A stretch of DNA of 64,000 bases from Chitinophagaceae bacterium (lineage in GTDB: Bacteria; Bacteroidota; Bacteroidia; Chitinophagales; Chitinophagaceae): NCBI GenBank assembly GCA_019638625.1, contig JAHBTK010000007.1, positions 248,001 to 312,000 on the forward strand, written 5' to 3'. A program made the translations under genes and the position numbers. Below, in pieces: positions 1 through 8,586 of the stretch; the stretch's first letter is position 1, and the number at the start of each line of letters is the position of its first letter. Under the pieces are notes generated by a model, which searched no databases, was not told where the DNA came from, and saw only the letters and a program-made list of their open reading frames with translations.

Positions 1-27
1 GATGAAGGATCGAGTGACGGTCAGATG

Positions 28-1374
28 CTATTTCTTCATCCTGTATTTTTTATTCACTTTGGGGTTATTGAAATACTTGTCCAGATCGGCTTCAGAGTCT
101 TCAATATCCACAAGCGGTACTTCAATCATCTGTGTTTGGATCTCCTTTATCGAATCGCGCATTTTTTGTGTTTTAATTATTATTTCAGGATCTCTCTCTC
201 CTACCAATGCGTTATTCTGCAGGGAATATTCTAGCCTCTTAATGCTGTTTCTTATCAGTGTGGCAGAATTTTGTCTTTGCTCCGCAGTTTTTGTAGGCGC
301 CACACTTTCTTTAACAGGCACCATCGCCACGCCGGCGCTGGGTAATATTTTCCCGGCGGTTTTCTGTCCGTCTGTTGGCAAAGAGGAGAATACCGTTCCG
401 CCCAGCGCTGTAGCCGCAGAGCTCAGTTCAAGGGAGGTTCTTGTATTTTTTGTACGTTTTACCTGTTTATCCAGGTGCATAAAAGTAGCCTTCAACTGAC
501 TGATATATTTGGATATTGATCTTTTAACCTCGTTAAACTCCAGCACCTTTTGCGGATAATTGATGTTTTCTTTAACGATAATATTTACAACCGCCGTGTC
601 TCTTACATTAAACTTGGTTACCCCAATAAAATTTACCACTACCTTTTTCTCTTTACCTGCATCCGTACTTTTTACAAAACCAAAAGGAGGGCTCCATACA
701 AAGTCATCGCCGCAATGTGTTACTACGCCAATTGTCTTTAACGGGTAGTTACTGGTCATTGTAATTTTTTCAATGGGGAAGCTGCCGTCTTCACACTGCA
801 CCTTAAAGGAGATGCTGTCGCCTTCATCAACATATAATATGTTGTTGACCGCTGGTTTAACCTTGGAAGGGATAATTTCTGTATTGTAGAATAATAAAAT
901 AAAAGATGTGTCAAGTTTGTCGTGTGGGTTATCCAGGTTCTGTATCCCCAGGTTTACTTTATATTCTTTATCATATTTCAGCCTGCCGGAAAGAAAAAAG
1001 CCTTTATCAGCTTTAAAGCTGAGCAAACCGGTATTGCGGTTGACACGAAGTCCGACAGGGGCGTTCATCAGGTACCAAAAATAATTCGACTGGTCTTTGT
1101 TGATTTCCAGCTCATATTCGAGAGTGGAATCTACATGAAGCGTAATGTAGGGATTCAGGTTTCTTATTCTCAGTGTGCTATCTTCCTGGTGTAAAGGTTT
1201 GAAGACAGTATCAACCTGGCCAGGCTCTTCCATAGGAACCTTCAGCGTATCAGTCGTCTGAGAGGATGCCGGGAGGGAGAAACCTAGCGATATTATAAAT
1301 ATCCCGATCAAAAATTTATTGATCAATTTTCCAGTCTTTAAAGGGTTATATAATTGGTTGCAAAAGTAGCACAT
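28..1374 (-). CDS. Exported protein of unknown function with Ig/cadherin-like region
   Basis: I do not recognise a named family. The 448-residue frame carries a hydrophobic export signal at about residues 17-40 ending in PASSQ. Residues 65-160 have the look of a putative-Ig/cadherin-like fold (a YELEINKDQ stretch, then a GLLSFKADKG turn typical of 'nature of the polypeptide' repeats), and residues 180-285 look like a second beta domain. The last 150 residues are helical, charged and contain a coiled-coil-like stretch. The first sixteen residues (MCYFCNQLYN...) look unlike a leader; a TTG at 1324-1326 would start the protein as (M)INKFLIGIF and is a better fit. It is probably periplasmic or surface exposed. 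It is transcribed away from the window edge, with no partner visible downstream. Confidence 0.7.
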   Translation of the reverse strand: MCYFCNQLYNPLKTGKLINKFLIGIFIISLGFSLPASSQTTDTLKVPMEEPGQVDTVFKPLHQEDSTLRIRNLNPYITLHVDSTLEYELEINKDQSNYFWYLMNAPVGLRVNRNTGLLSFKADKGFFLSGRLKYDKEYKVNLGIQNLDNPHDKLDTSFILLFYNTEIIPSKVKPAVNNILYVDEGDSISFKVQCEDGSFPIEKITMTSNYPLKTIGVVTHCGDDFVWSPPFGFVKSTDAGKEKKVVVNFIGVTKFNVRDTAVVNIIVKENINYPQKVLEFNEVKRSISKYISQLKATFMHLDKQVKRTKNTRTSLELSSAATALGGTVFSSLPTDGQKTAGKILPSAGVAMVPVKESVAPTKTAEQRQNSATLIRNSIKRLEYSLQNNALVGERDPEIIIKTQKMRDSIKEIQTQMIEVPLVDIEDSEADLDKYFNNPKVNKKYRMKK

Positions 1375-1432
1375 ATGCGGTAATTAAACTTGTAAAGGGT
1401 TCGAATATTGTTTACAATTATGCTAAAATTAA

Positions 1433-1456
1433 AGGCATGCTGCTTGCAGCATGCCT
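1433..1456 (-). terminator. Hairpin terminator of the hsp20 gene
   Basis: Arms AGGCATGCTGC (1433-1443) and GCAGCATGCCT (1446-1456) are perfect inverted repeats. Read on the minus strand the stem lies about 40 bp after the hsp20 stop and is followed by a T-rich stretch (TTAATTTTAG), as expected for an intrinsic terminator separating hsp20 from the downstream exported-protein gene. Confidence 0.7.
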
Positions 1457-1493
1457 ATCTTACTCACCCAACCGGTTTTTCATCACCCAAGAG

Positions 1494-1931
1494 TTACCCA
1501 ACAGAAATTTGTTTGGCGGAAACCTGTACTTCTTCTTTTTTGGGTACATGAACCTTCAAAATGCCATCTTCATATTTTGCCTGAATGGCATCTGCATTAA
1601 TTTTATCGCTCAAAGAGAAGCTGCGTGTAAATCCTTCGTAGCTGAATTCCCTGCGAATGGTTTTATAATCTTCATTGTTGGTTTCTTCTTTTTTCTCATA
1701 TGAGATGGTCAACAGATCCTTATCAACAGATATTTTAATATCTTCTTTCTTCAGCCCGGGAACATTTACCTCCAGGTGATACGCGTCTTTGGTTTCGTGT
1801 ATGTTCACAGGAACCTTGCTGAAAGGCTGCCAAAAGTTATCATTTCCTTTTACCGGAAAATCGTTGAACCAACTATCCAGCAATGAGTCCCAGGTTTTAG
1901 GGGCAGCGCCCTTTAATTTTACAAGTGTCAT
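1494..1931 (-). CDS. Small heat shock protein, Hsp20/alpha-crystallin family
   Basis: Cytoplasmic ATP-independent holdase chaperone that binds unfolding proteins. The 145 residues give a short variable N-terminus, an alpha-crystallin domain at about 40-135 (VNVPGLKKEDIKISVD, then the signature GILKVHVPK at 123-131) and an ISV tripeptide near the C-terminus that fits the I-x-I/V anchoring motif used in sHsp oligomers. Length is normal for the family. It stands alone with its own terminator at 1433-1456. Between it and the divergent bacilliredoxin gene are two GACA-N3-TGTC palindromes spaced 30 bp apart that could control it. Family assignment is secure; regulation is inference. Confidence 0.95.
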   Translation of the reverse strand: MTLVKLKGAAPKTWDSLLDSWFNDFPVKGNDNFWQPFSKVPVNIHETKDAYHLEVNVPGLKKEDIKISVDKDLLTISYEKKEETNNEDYKTIRREFSYEGFTRSFSLSDKINADAIQAKYEDGILKVHVPKKEEVQVSAKQISVG

Positions 1932-2020
1932 AGTTTTATGGTTTTAATTGTTTAAAAATCCTGTTTGTTTTGATACCTGCCCAAATCTTGTTCCAGTACC
2001 GGAATTAAGCACAAAAAGGG

Positions 2021-2091
2021 TCAGACTGTCTAAATTGAAATAATCTTACAGACAGAATGTCTTTATTTTATTTTTTTAAAGACAAAATGTC
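2021..2091. promoter_or_regulatory. Candidate operator: paired GACA-N3-TGTC palindromes
   Basis: GACAGAATGTC (2051-2061) and GACAAAATGTC (2081-2091) are near-identical 11-bp dyads with centres exactly 30 bp apart, separated by an AT-only spacer; a weaker AGACTGTCT dyad lies at about 2023-2031. They lie between divergent hsp20 (start 1931) and the bacilliredoxin gene (start 2156). A repressor or activator dimer pair on one DNA face is the simplest reading. It is not the CIRCE/HrcA element. Confidence 0.5.
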
Positions 2092-2130
2092 GCTTTCTCC
2101 TCTTCTGATCTTCATAAACAGGGATTTGCT

Positions 2131-2138
2131 TAACTTTG
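2131..2138 (+). promoter_or_regulatory. Bacteroidota -7 promoter box TAACTTTG
   Basis: TAACTTTG matches the Bacteroidota sigma-ABfr -7 consensus TAnnTTTG and lies 17 bp before the bacilliredoxin ATG at 2156. A good -33 TTTG is not obvious, so the call is moderate. Confidence 0.5.
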
Positions 2139-2155
2139 CACTTAAATTTTAGAAC

Positions 2156-2572
2156 ATGTATCCAGCAGAAATAGTAATTCCCATGAAAGAGGAGTTGACC
2201 GATTACGGTTTTGAAGAACTGGTAACTCCCGAGCAGGTTGATAAAGCGATTGAACAAAAAGGCACCACACTGGTAATGATCAACTCGGTATGCGGTTGTT
2301 CCGCAGGAAGTGCCAGACCCGGTGTTTTGATGGCAGTACACAATGCCGCAAAAAAGCCGGATCATCTCACTACCAGTTTTGCAGGCTTTGACATCGATGC
2401 CGTGAAGAAATTGAGAGAACATTTGCTGCCTTATCCTCCTTCTTCACCCGCTATAGCTCTTTTTAAGGATGGACAACTGGTGCATTTTATAGAGCGGCAC
2501 CAGATAGAGGGAAGACCCGCACAATTGATCGCCGGCAACCTGATTGCGGCTTTTGATGAGTACTGTAATTAA
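2156..2572 (+). CDS. BrxA/BrxB family bacilliredoxin
   Basis: Thioredoxin-fold protein of the YphP/YqiW (BrxA/BrxB) family, which removes bacillithiol from mixed disulfides on oxidised proteins. The 138 residues match the family length. The characteristic CGC redox motif is at residues 46-48 in the context NSVCGCSAGSARPG, followed by PYPPSSPAIALFKDG, the conserved segment carrying the thioredoxin-like proline. It starts MYPAEIV, the usual family N-terminus. It is divergent from hsp20, from which it is separated by the candidate stress operator, consistent with a joint protein-stress response. Many Bacteroidota use bacillithiol, but no bacillithiol synthesis gene is visible in this window. Confidence 0.95.
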   Translation: MYPAEIVIPMKEELTDYGFEELVTPEQVDKAIEQKGTTLVMINSVCGCSAGSARPGVLMAVHNAAKKPDHLTTSFAGFDIDAVKKLREHLLPYPPSSPAIALFKDGQLVHFIERHQIEGRPAQLIAGNLIAAFDEYCN

Positions 2573-2575
2573 AAT

Positions 2576-2645
2576 GGTAAAATAGTAAGACTGTAAGATG
2601 GTAAGATGGCTGTACGTTTCTTACGGTCTTACCATCTTACAATTT
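2576..2645. repeat. Intergenic inverted repeat built from GTAAGATG units
   Basis: GTAAGATGGTAAGA (2593-2606) is perfectly inverted as TCTTACCATCTTAC (2627-2640) around a 20-nt loop. The left arm continues as degenerate iterations of GTAARA(T/C) from about 2576. It sits directly after the bacilliredoxin stop and could act as a transcriptional end, but its iterated make-up suggests a dispersed intergenic repeat. Confidence 0.6.
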
Positions 2646-2733
2646 TACGGTCTCATTATCCGTATCCTGCAACTCGCCTCCTGTCATTCCATTATTTTAC
2701 AGTAACATTGCGATTCATTTCAATTAAAAATTC

Positions 2734-4014
2734 ATGTATCCCAATTTATACTTTTTTCTGAAAGATACATTTGGTGTAGAGCCCTGGATCTGGACAAAAT
2801 ATATCAACTCATTCGGCTTTTTTGTAGCCATCAGTTTTATAATCGCCGCGATTGTGCTGACCCGGGAGTTAAAAAGAAAAGAGAGAGACGGACTTTTGTT
2901 CCCTGTAGAAGAAACGGTAACCGTAGGTAAGGCTGCCACTACCGGCGAGTTGATATCCAACGCCCTTATAGGCTTTTTGATAGGGTATAAATTATTGGGT
3001 ATATTCTTCAGCAGCGAAGGGATCTCTCCGCAGGAGTACATTTTTTCTTCAAAAGGAAACCTGCTGTTGGGCGTGTTGCTGGCTGGCGTATTTGCCTGGC
3101 TGAAATACAGGGAAAAGAACAAGCATAAACTTGCCAAACCGGAAGAACGAAAAGTACGGGTATGGCCGCACGAACGGGTGGGAGACGTTGTGGTGCTGGC
3201 AGCCATATTCGGGTTTGCAGGAGCAAAGTTGTTCGATAACCTGGAAAACTGGGACCGTTTTATCCAGAACCCGATAGAGAACCTGCTGTCGCCCAGCGGA
3301 CTTACTTTCTATGGCGGATTGATATGTGCCACCATCGCAATATTGTGGTATGCAAGAAAGAAAAAGATCTCCATCCGGCATCTGGTAGATGCCGCGGCGC
3401 CGGCGTTGATGCTGGCTTATGCCTTGGGCAGAATTGGTTGCCAGGTGAGCGGTGACGGCGACTGGGGTATTCCCAACAGCGCCTATGTAACCAATAGCAG
3501 CGGGAAGGTAATAGAAGCAAAACCGGGGGATTTTGAAAAAGCGGTGCAGCAACATAAAGCGATATTTGAAGGAGAGTTTGGCACTACTGACAATGTCCCT
3601 CATAAGGCAACCAAAGCGCCTGCATTTCTGCCGGTTTGGATGGTAGCCTATGCATATCCTCACAATGTGAATGAAGAAGGATTCAGGATAGCGGGCTGCG
3701 AAGGAGACTACTGTATGGCCCTGCCAGTGCCTGCCTATCCCACCCCTTTTTATGAAACAATCATGTGCCTGATATTATTCGGGGTGCTGCTTTTCCTGCG
3801 AAAGAAAATACCGGTTCCCGGGCAGATATTCTCTGTATACCTCGTCTTTAACGGGATAGAAAGATTTTTTATAGAAAAAATAAGGGTGAATACCCAATAC
3901 AACCTGTTTGGTTTTCACCCCACCCAGGCGGAACTGATCTCCACCTGCCTGGTGATAATCGGGGTAGCCCTGTTCTTTTGGGTCAGGAAAATGCCTGCCC
4001 CGGTGAAAAAATAG
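2734..4014 (+). CDS. lgt: Prolipoprotein diacylglyceryl transferase
   Basis: Inner-membrane enzyme that moves diacylglycerol from phosphatidylglycerol onto the lipobox cysteine of prelipoproteins, the first step in maturing the several lipoproteins seen in this window. Multiple membrane segments are evident (about 28-44, 72-92, 108-122, 150-165, 190-206, 345-358, 395-416). The signatures are FYGGLI at 192-197, the catalytic-loop block GRIGCQVSGDGDWG at 232-245 (the Bacteroidota version of GRIGNFINGE) and YPTPFYE at 335-341. At 426 residues it is much longer than the E. coli enzyme of about 290; the extra length is in an early loop (45-75, 125-150) and in a soluble insertion at about 250-335. 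It stands alone. Confidence 0.93.
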   Translation: MYPNLYFFLKDTFGVEPWIWTKYINSFGFFVAISFIIAAIVLTRELKRKERDGLLFPVEETVTVGKAATTGELISNALIGFLIGYKLLGIFFSSEGISPQEYIFSSKGNLLLGVLLAGVFAWLKYREKNKHKLAKPEERKVRVWPHERVGDVVVLAAIFGFAGAKLFDNLENWDRFIQNPIENLLSPSGLTFYGGLICATIAILWYARKKKISIRHLVDAAAPALMLAYALGRIGCQVSGDGDWGIPNSAYVTNSSGKVIEAKPGDFEKAVQQHKAIFEGEFGTTDNVPHKATKAPAFLPVWMVAYAYPHNVNEEGFRIAGCEGDYCMALPVPAYPTPFYETIMCLILFGVLLFLRKKIPVPGQIFSVYLVFNGIERFFIEKIRVNTQYNLFGFHPTQAELISTCLVIIGVALFFWVRKMPAPVKK

Positions 4015-4144
4015 CCTCTCTATACTTATCTAGTACTAGGTAATACCAAATATCACTGATATAGACCGTCTGTGTCAAAACAATGTTCTATGCATTGCAA
4101 AGTACCTACTTTTGTAAGGTATTTGAAATCTAAAATGAACTGCA

Positions 4145-6589
4145 ATGAAAAATATTGGTATTTTATTGACAATCATGATGTTGTCCATAGCCTCGGTAGG
4201 GCAGAATAAAATTACGGGATTGGTACAGGCTGAAGCTCCCCTGGAAGCGGTTACCGTTTCTTTGCTAAGGAGCAAAGACTCCGGCCTGGTAAAAACCGAA
4301 CTGACCAACCGGCAGGGAAGATTTGAATTCCTGAATATAAAAAATGGCGATTTCCTGTTGCATTTCAGCGCCACCGGATTTAAGGCTTCCTACAGCGGTA
4401 TCCTAACGGTTGAGAACAATGATGTTGTGGCGCCTGCTGTGCGTTTGTTGCCGCAGGCAAAGGAAATGGCCGCGGTAACGGTGACAGCCAAACGCCCACC
4501 TATTGAGCAGAAAATTGATAAGCTGGTCATTAATGTAGATGCTTCGCCTTCCAATGCCGGCGCTACAGCTATGGAAGTGCTGGAAAAATCTCCCGGGATC
4601 ATTGTGAACAACGATGGCGTAATTAGCTTAAAGGGTAAGCCCGGCGTCATCATTATGATGGATGGGAAGCCCACTTATTTATCGGAGGCCGACCTGGCAA
4701 ATCTGCTGAAAAATACACCTGCTTCAGCTATCGATCAGATTGAGATCATGAGTAATCCTTCCTCCAGGTTTGATGCGTCGGGCAATTCAGGCGTGATCAA
4801 TATCAAAACAAAAAAAGGACTTAAGACGGGTTGGAACGGCAGCATAATGTTGGGAGCAAGTGCAGGATTTTTAAAAAGGGGAGATGCCCTCTATGTGAAC
4901 CCGCGTTCTCAAAATTCCGTGAATTTTAACTATCGTAAGGATAAGATCAACTTCTTTGGAAACTACAATCCCAATTTTAATAAAGGGCAAAATGAGATGC
5001 GCCTGGTGAGGAGGTTTTATAACGAAGACGGAAGCCTGAATTCATATGCCGACCAGGTGACCAACTTTTTAGGAAGAAACAATAACCATACAGCTAAGCT
5101 GGGAGTCGATTATTTCATTGATAATAAAAATGTAGTAGGGGTAGTATTTACAGGGTTTGGCTTTTGGGGGCAGCCGGAACCTGAAACCAGTTCTCTGATA
5201 AAGGATGCGGATGGCGGGGTATTGTCCGGACTGAACTCTGCTACCAGGAACAGGATTGCCTTCCGGAACTATACCTCCAATATCAATTATAAACACAGTT
5301 TCGACAGCGCCGGCAGGGAAGTATCCGTTGACCTGGATTATGTAAGGTATGACAACAGCGTGGATATGATGCTTACCACAAAGGTGCTTGATAAATTTGG
5401 TGAGCAAACTGAACAGACGCAGCTCAAAGGAAATCTTCCCTCCGGAATTGATATATATTCCATAAAGGCGGATTATGTACACCCGCTGAATAAAAATACA
5501 AAAATTGAGACCGGTATTAAGTCGAACTTTATCAGGAATAATAACCTGGTAAACTATTTCAGAAGCGAGGGCGCCGGATGGGTAACGGATGCCCGCTCCA
5601 ATCATTTCATATATGAAGAGAACATCAATGCCGCTTATGTAAACCTTGGAACAAAGCTGAGCGAAAAATGGACCGCCCAGGCAGGGCTCCGGGCAGAAAA
5701 TACCAATACCAGCGGGCACCAGGTAATTTCCGACTCCACTTTTAAAAGAAACTATACCAATTTGTTTCCATCGGCATTTGTCAGTTATGCTGCCGATAAA
5801 AACAATCAGCTTACGTTGTCGTATAGCCGCAGGGTAACCCGTCCCAACTACCAGCACCTGAATCCTTTTATATATTTCCTGGATTCCCTCACTTACCAGA
5901 AAGGTAATCCTTTCCTGTTGCCGCAGTTTTCCAATAATATAGAACTGGGGCATACTTTCAAAAACAAGTTTATAACCAGCGTTAACTATAGCCGGACGAC
6001 TGATGTAATATCGGAACTGCTGGTGCAGAATACGGAGGAAAAAACAACCTATCTCACCCGGGAGAATATTGCCGCTTTCCGTAATATCGGCCTATCGGTG
6101 ACCGCTCCGGTGAAATGGTCGCCCTGGTGGAGCACCAGCTTTTTTGGCAACGTATTTAACAACCATTACAAGGGAAAATACAATGCATTTGATATCGATT
6201 TGTCCAACACGGCATTCCTGGTAAACATCACCAATAGTTTTACGCTTCCGCGGGGGTTCGGAGCTGAATTGAGTGGTTTTTACCGTTCCAGGACCGTAGA
6301 TCAGATGTTGATAATGGATCCGATGTACCAGATGAATATAGCATTTCAGAAAACACTGATGAAGGGTAAGTCTACGGTACGGTTAAATATCAGGGACCCC
6401 TTCGGATGGCAACGCTTTGGAGCGGTATCCCGCTATGGAAACGTGAATGTCAGCCTGAACAACCGTTGGGATTCCAGGCAGGTTTCAGCAAGTTTTACCT
6501 ACCGGTTTGGTAAAAACACCATAACACCTTCGCGTAAACGTGCTACCGGCGTGTCAGAAGAACTAAACAGGGCGGGACAGGGAAGTTAG
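4145..6589 (+). CDS. TonB-dependent-receptor-like outer-membrane beta-barrel protein
   Basis: An 814-residue outer-membrane protein. Signal peptide at about 1-19 ending SVGQ; a carboxypeptidase-regulatory-like beta domain at about 22-100; a short plug-like domain at 105-230 with the landmarks KIDKLVINVD, MEVLEKSPGI and GVINIKTKKG; then a long barrel of aromatic-alternating strands ending in YRFGKN. This matches the outer-membrane beta-barrel family 3 (OMP_b-brl_3) architecture widespread in Chitinophagaceae. The substrate is unknown and no SusD partner is adjacent. Start ATG at 4145 follows directly after an AT-rich leader. The C-terminus is not the usual final aromatic residue but a polar tail of about 25 residues, which is mildly unusual. 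Confidence 0.88.
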   Translation: MKNIGILLTIMMLSIASVGQNKITGLVQAEAPLEAVTVSLLRSKDSGLVKTELTNRQGRFEFLNIKNGDFLLHFSATGFKASYSGILTVENNDVVAPAVRLLPQAKEMAAVTVTAKRPPIEQKIDKLVINVDASPSNAGATAMEVLEKSPGIIVNNDGVISLKGKPGVIIMMDGKPTYLSEADLANLLKNTPASAIDQIEIMSNPSSRFDASGNSGVINIKTKKGLKTGWNGSIMLGASAGFLKRGDALYVNPRSQNSVNFNYRKDKINFFGNYNPNFNKGQNEMRLVRRFYNEDGSLNSYADQVTNFLGRNNNHTAKLGVDYFIDNKNVVGVVFTGFGFWGQPEPETSSLIKDADGGVLSGLNSATRNRIAFRNYTSNINYKHSFDSAGREVSVDLDYVRYDNSVDMMLTTKVLDKFGEQTEQTQLKGNLPSGIDIYSIKADYVHPLNKNTKIETGIKSNFIRNNNLVNYFRSEGAGWVTDARSNHFIYEENINAAYVNLGTKLSEKWTAQAGLRAENTNTSGHQVISDSTFKRNYTNLFPSAFVSYAADKNNQLTLSYSRRVTRPNYQHLNPFIYFLDSLTYQKGNPFLLPQFSNNIELGHTFKNKFITSVNYSRTTDVISELLVQNTEEKTTYLTRENIAAFRNIGLSVTAPVKWSPWWSTSFFGNVFNNHYKGKYNAFDIDLSNTAFLVNITNSFTLPRGFGAELSGFYRSRTVDQMLIMDPMYQMNIAFQKTLMKGKSTVRLNIRDPFGWQRFGAVSRYGNVNVSLNNRWDSRQVSASFTYRFGKNTITPSRKRATGVSEELNRAGQGS

Positions 6590-6629
6590 GCATTGAGTAA
6601 CTACCGGGGCTGATTAGCGCAGGGAAGCC

Positions 6630-7130
6630 AAACGGTTGGGGAGTTTTTTTAAACTCCTGCTGTTCAGCAAGCGTTCTTTTGGGATGCCGGGGACGAGGCA
6701 TCTTCTTCTTCCACCCATTACATTTGAGTAAGTCCCATAAATAATCATCCGACACTTTCCTGCCAACTTTATGCTCTACCATGCTTCTTATATCATTGGC
6801 TGTTTTTATTAATCCTTTCGACGCTTTTTGCTCAATGGCTTGTAGTAGCTCAGCCTCTTCATCGGTGCTTAATAAAAAACGATGTCAACCACCTCGAGGA
6901 CTATATCTTATACCCTGAACGCCTGATTTGTTGTAACCCTCAACTATCTTATAAATACTTGGTTTGGACAAATTAACCAAAGGGGCAATCGTATCAGCCG
7001 ATTGTATCTTAGCTACCTGGATCAGGTATAGGATCTGCCACCTGCTAAACTCTGGCTTGCCGGCTGAAACAGATAGCTTCTCCTTTAATTCAACATCACT
7101 CAAGTGATTAGCTAATTTCAAAGTGTGCAT
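6630..7130 (-). pseudogene. IS630-type transposase remnant, N-terminal helix-turn-helix part only
   Basis: Reading the minus strand from 7130, the first 81 codons give a helix-turn-helix domain (APLVNLSKPSIYKIVEGYN). An in-frame TGA at 6885-6887 stops it, after which the same frame resumes as HRFLLSTDEEAELLQAIEQ and KVSDDYLWDLLKCNGWKKK, the second winged-helix of IS630 transposases. After EFKK at a run of seven A (minus strand, 6644-6650) homology moves to the neighbouring frame (LPNRLASLR) and then stops. The DDE catalytic domain is absent. The element is therefore inactive: a nonsense mutation (probably CGA to TGA), a possible frameshift and a 3-prime truncation. No terminal inverted repeats were recognised. 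Confidence 0.8.
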
Positions 7131-7356
7131 AGCATTTACTTTGATGACAAAGAATAATAAACCTTTATAATTAATACTTTTGATAGCGGCTTATTATTTT
7201 CCAATGCATGTGGCAGCTTGTAATTTATTGAATATTGACCAATTGAATTGTGTGCGTATTGATAGAGTGTACAATAGTGAATACCAAGTATACGATAAAC
7301 AGCTATCAACTATCAGTTTTTAGCTTTCAGCTATTAGCAAAAATTAAAATCTCCTA
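7131..7356. other. Intergenic stretch with a degenerate iterated repeat
   Basis: No gene is visible. At 7301-7338 the sequence iterates AGCTATCAACTATCAG and TTTAGCTTTCAGCTATTAGC, i.e. four imperfect copies of (A)GCTATCA-like units, immediately before the anmK stop codon. Similar degenerate iterations occur at 2576-2645 and 30386-30423. Confidence 0.55.
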
Positions 7357-8559
7357 CTATTTCGGAAAGCTAATCTTACCCATGGATACATTGGGGATAC
7401 CGTTTCTTCCCTGTCCAAAATGAATATTGCCACCGCATACTGTTTCATTTGCCAATACAGCAAATAGCACAGCCTCTTTTGCGTCTGGATTGATAGCAAG
7501 TTCCCTGGTGCTTTTGAATATTACGCCGGACAATTGTTCTGAAATATTTTTCATCAATAAAGGATTGTGCATTCCCCCACCACTCACATAAAAAGTGCAT
7601 GCTTCGTTGTTGCTGCTGATTTTTTTGATAGCAGTTGCTATTGTATCAGCAGAAAAACGATTAAGCGTAGCCATTGTGTCGTGCAGGTCTAAATTTTGAG
7701 TGCCGGATAACTGTTTCGCTTTTGCCAGGTAACCCAGATTAAATAATTCCGGCCCGGTCGTTTTTGGAAAAGGCTGATCAAAAAAAATATGAGTTTTGAG
7801 CGCTGATAATAACTTTTGATTAACCACTCCTTTTTCAGCTACTACCGCATTTTCATCAAAATATTTTCCCGGAAAATGTTTCTGCATAAAAGCATCCATC
7901 ATGGTATTTCCAGTACCGGTATCTGTACAAAAAACAGTATCCGCATCTAGACTGCCAGGCAGGTATGTGAAATTAGCGATACCGCCGATATTCAGCATGA
8001 TCCTGTTTTCATCCTTTTTCGAGAAAAGAAGGAAATCGCCATAAGCCGCGAGGGGTGCGCCCTCTCCACCTGCTGCTATATGTTTTTGCCTGAAATCACT
8101 TACCGTAATAATGCCCGTGGCTACTGCCATATGATCGCCATCGCCTATCTGCAAAGTAGCATTTGGAAACTTTTGGTGGCCATGCAAAGTTTTCGGCGTA
8201 TGAAAAATAGTTTGTCCATGACTTGCAATTAAATCAACCTCACGTTTATCTATACCCCATTCTTCGAAACATTGCAGGATCATACCCGCATGTTGCTGCG
8301 CCACCCAGCCATTCAGCAGGCATAACTTTTCCAGGTCAACTTGCTGTTTGGAAAACACCAAGGCTATCTCCTGTTTGTAATCGCTGTTGTAACCGATCGT
8401 TTCAAATTGCAATAACTCAATCCTGCTGTCCATGCCATTTCCGGAAAAACGGCATAAAGCAATATCCAGCCCATCTACCGAAGTGCCCGACATCAGCCCT
8501 ATAATATGACGGACAGGCTTCTTACCTATCGCGTAGAGGGTTTCAATATTAGGATTCAT
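7357..8559 (-). CDS. anmK: Anhydro-N-acetylmuramic acid kinase
   Basis: Phosphorylates 1,6-anhydro-MurNAc with ring opening to MurNAc-6-phosphate, a cytoplasmic step of peptidoglycan recycling. The 400-residue protein has the ATPase-superfamily phosphate-1 block IIGLMSGTSVDGLDIAL at 19-35, the GQTIFH and GEGAPLA stretches and the central DTGTGNTMMDAF motif; length is close to the family norm of 370-400. No murQ etherase is next to it. Its start codon lies 28 bp from a 10-bp-periodic TGC element that recurs upstream of the deoR gene at 18685-19431, so control by that DeoR-family protein is likely. Across that element lie remnants of DUF4838 genes. Assignment is secure; the regulatory link is inference. 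Confidence 0.95.
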   Translation of the reverse strand: MNPNIETLYAIGKKPVRHIIGLMSGTSVDGLDIALCRFSGNGMDSRIELLQFETIGYNSDYKQEIALVFSKQQVDLEKLCLLNGWVAQQHAGMILQCFEEWGIDKREVDLIASHGQTIFHTPKTLHGHQKFPNATLQIGDGDHMAVATGIITVSDFRQKHIAAGGEGAPLAAYGDFLLFSKKDENRIMLNIGGIANFTYLPGSLDADTVFCTDTGTGNTMMDAFMQKHFPGKYFDENAVVAEKGVVNQKLLSALKTHIFFDQPFPKTTGPELFNLGYLAKAKQLSGTQNLDLHDTMATLNRFSADTIATAIKKISSNNEACTFYVSGGGMHNPLLMKNISEQLSGVIFKSTRELAINPDAKEAVLFAVLANETVCGGNIHFGQGRNGIPNVSMGKISFPK

Positions 8560-8586
8560 ATTAAGAAATTAAAATGTGCATGATCT

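Noticed and set aside
2051-2091. HrcA CIRCE element before hsp20
   Set aside because: The dyads are GACA-N3-TGTC, which do not match TTAGCACTC-N9-GAGTGCTAA.
5069-5953. 294-codon minus-strand frame
   Set aside because: It is antisense to the outer-membrane beta-barrel gene, with low complexity and no recognised domain; a shadow of the real gene.
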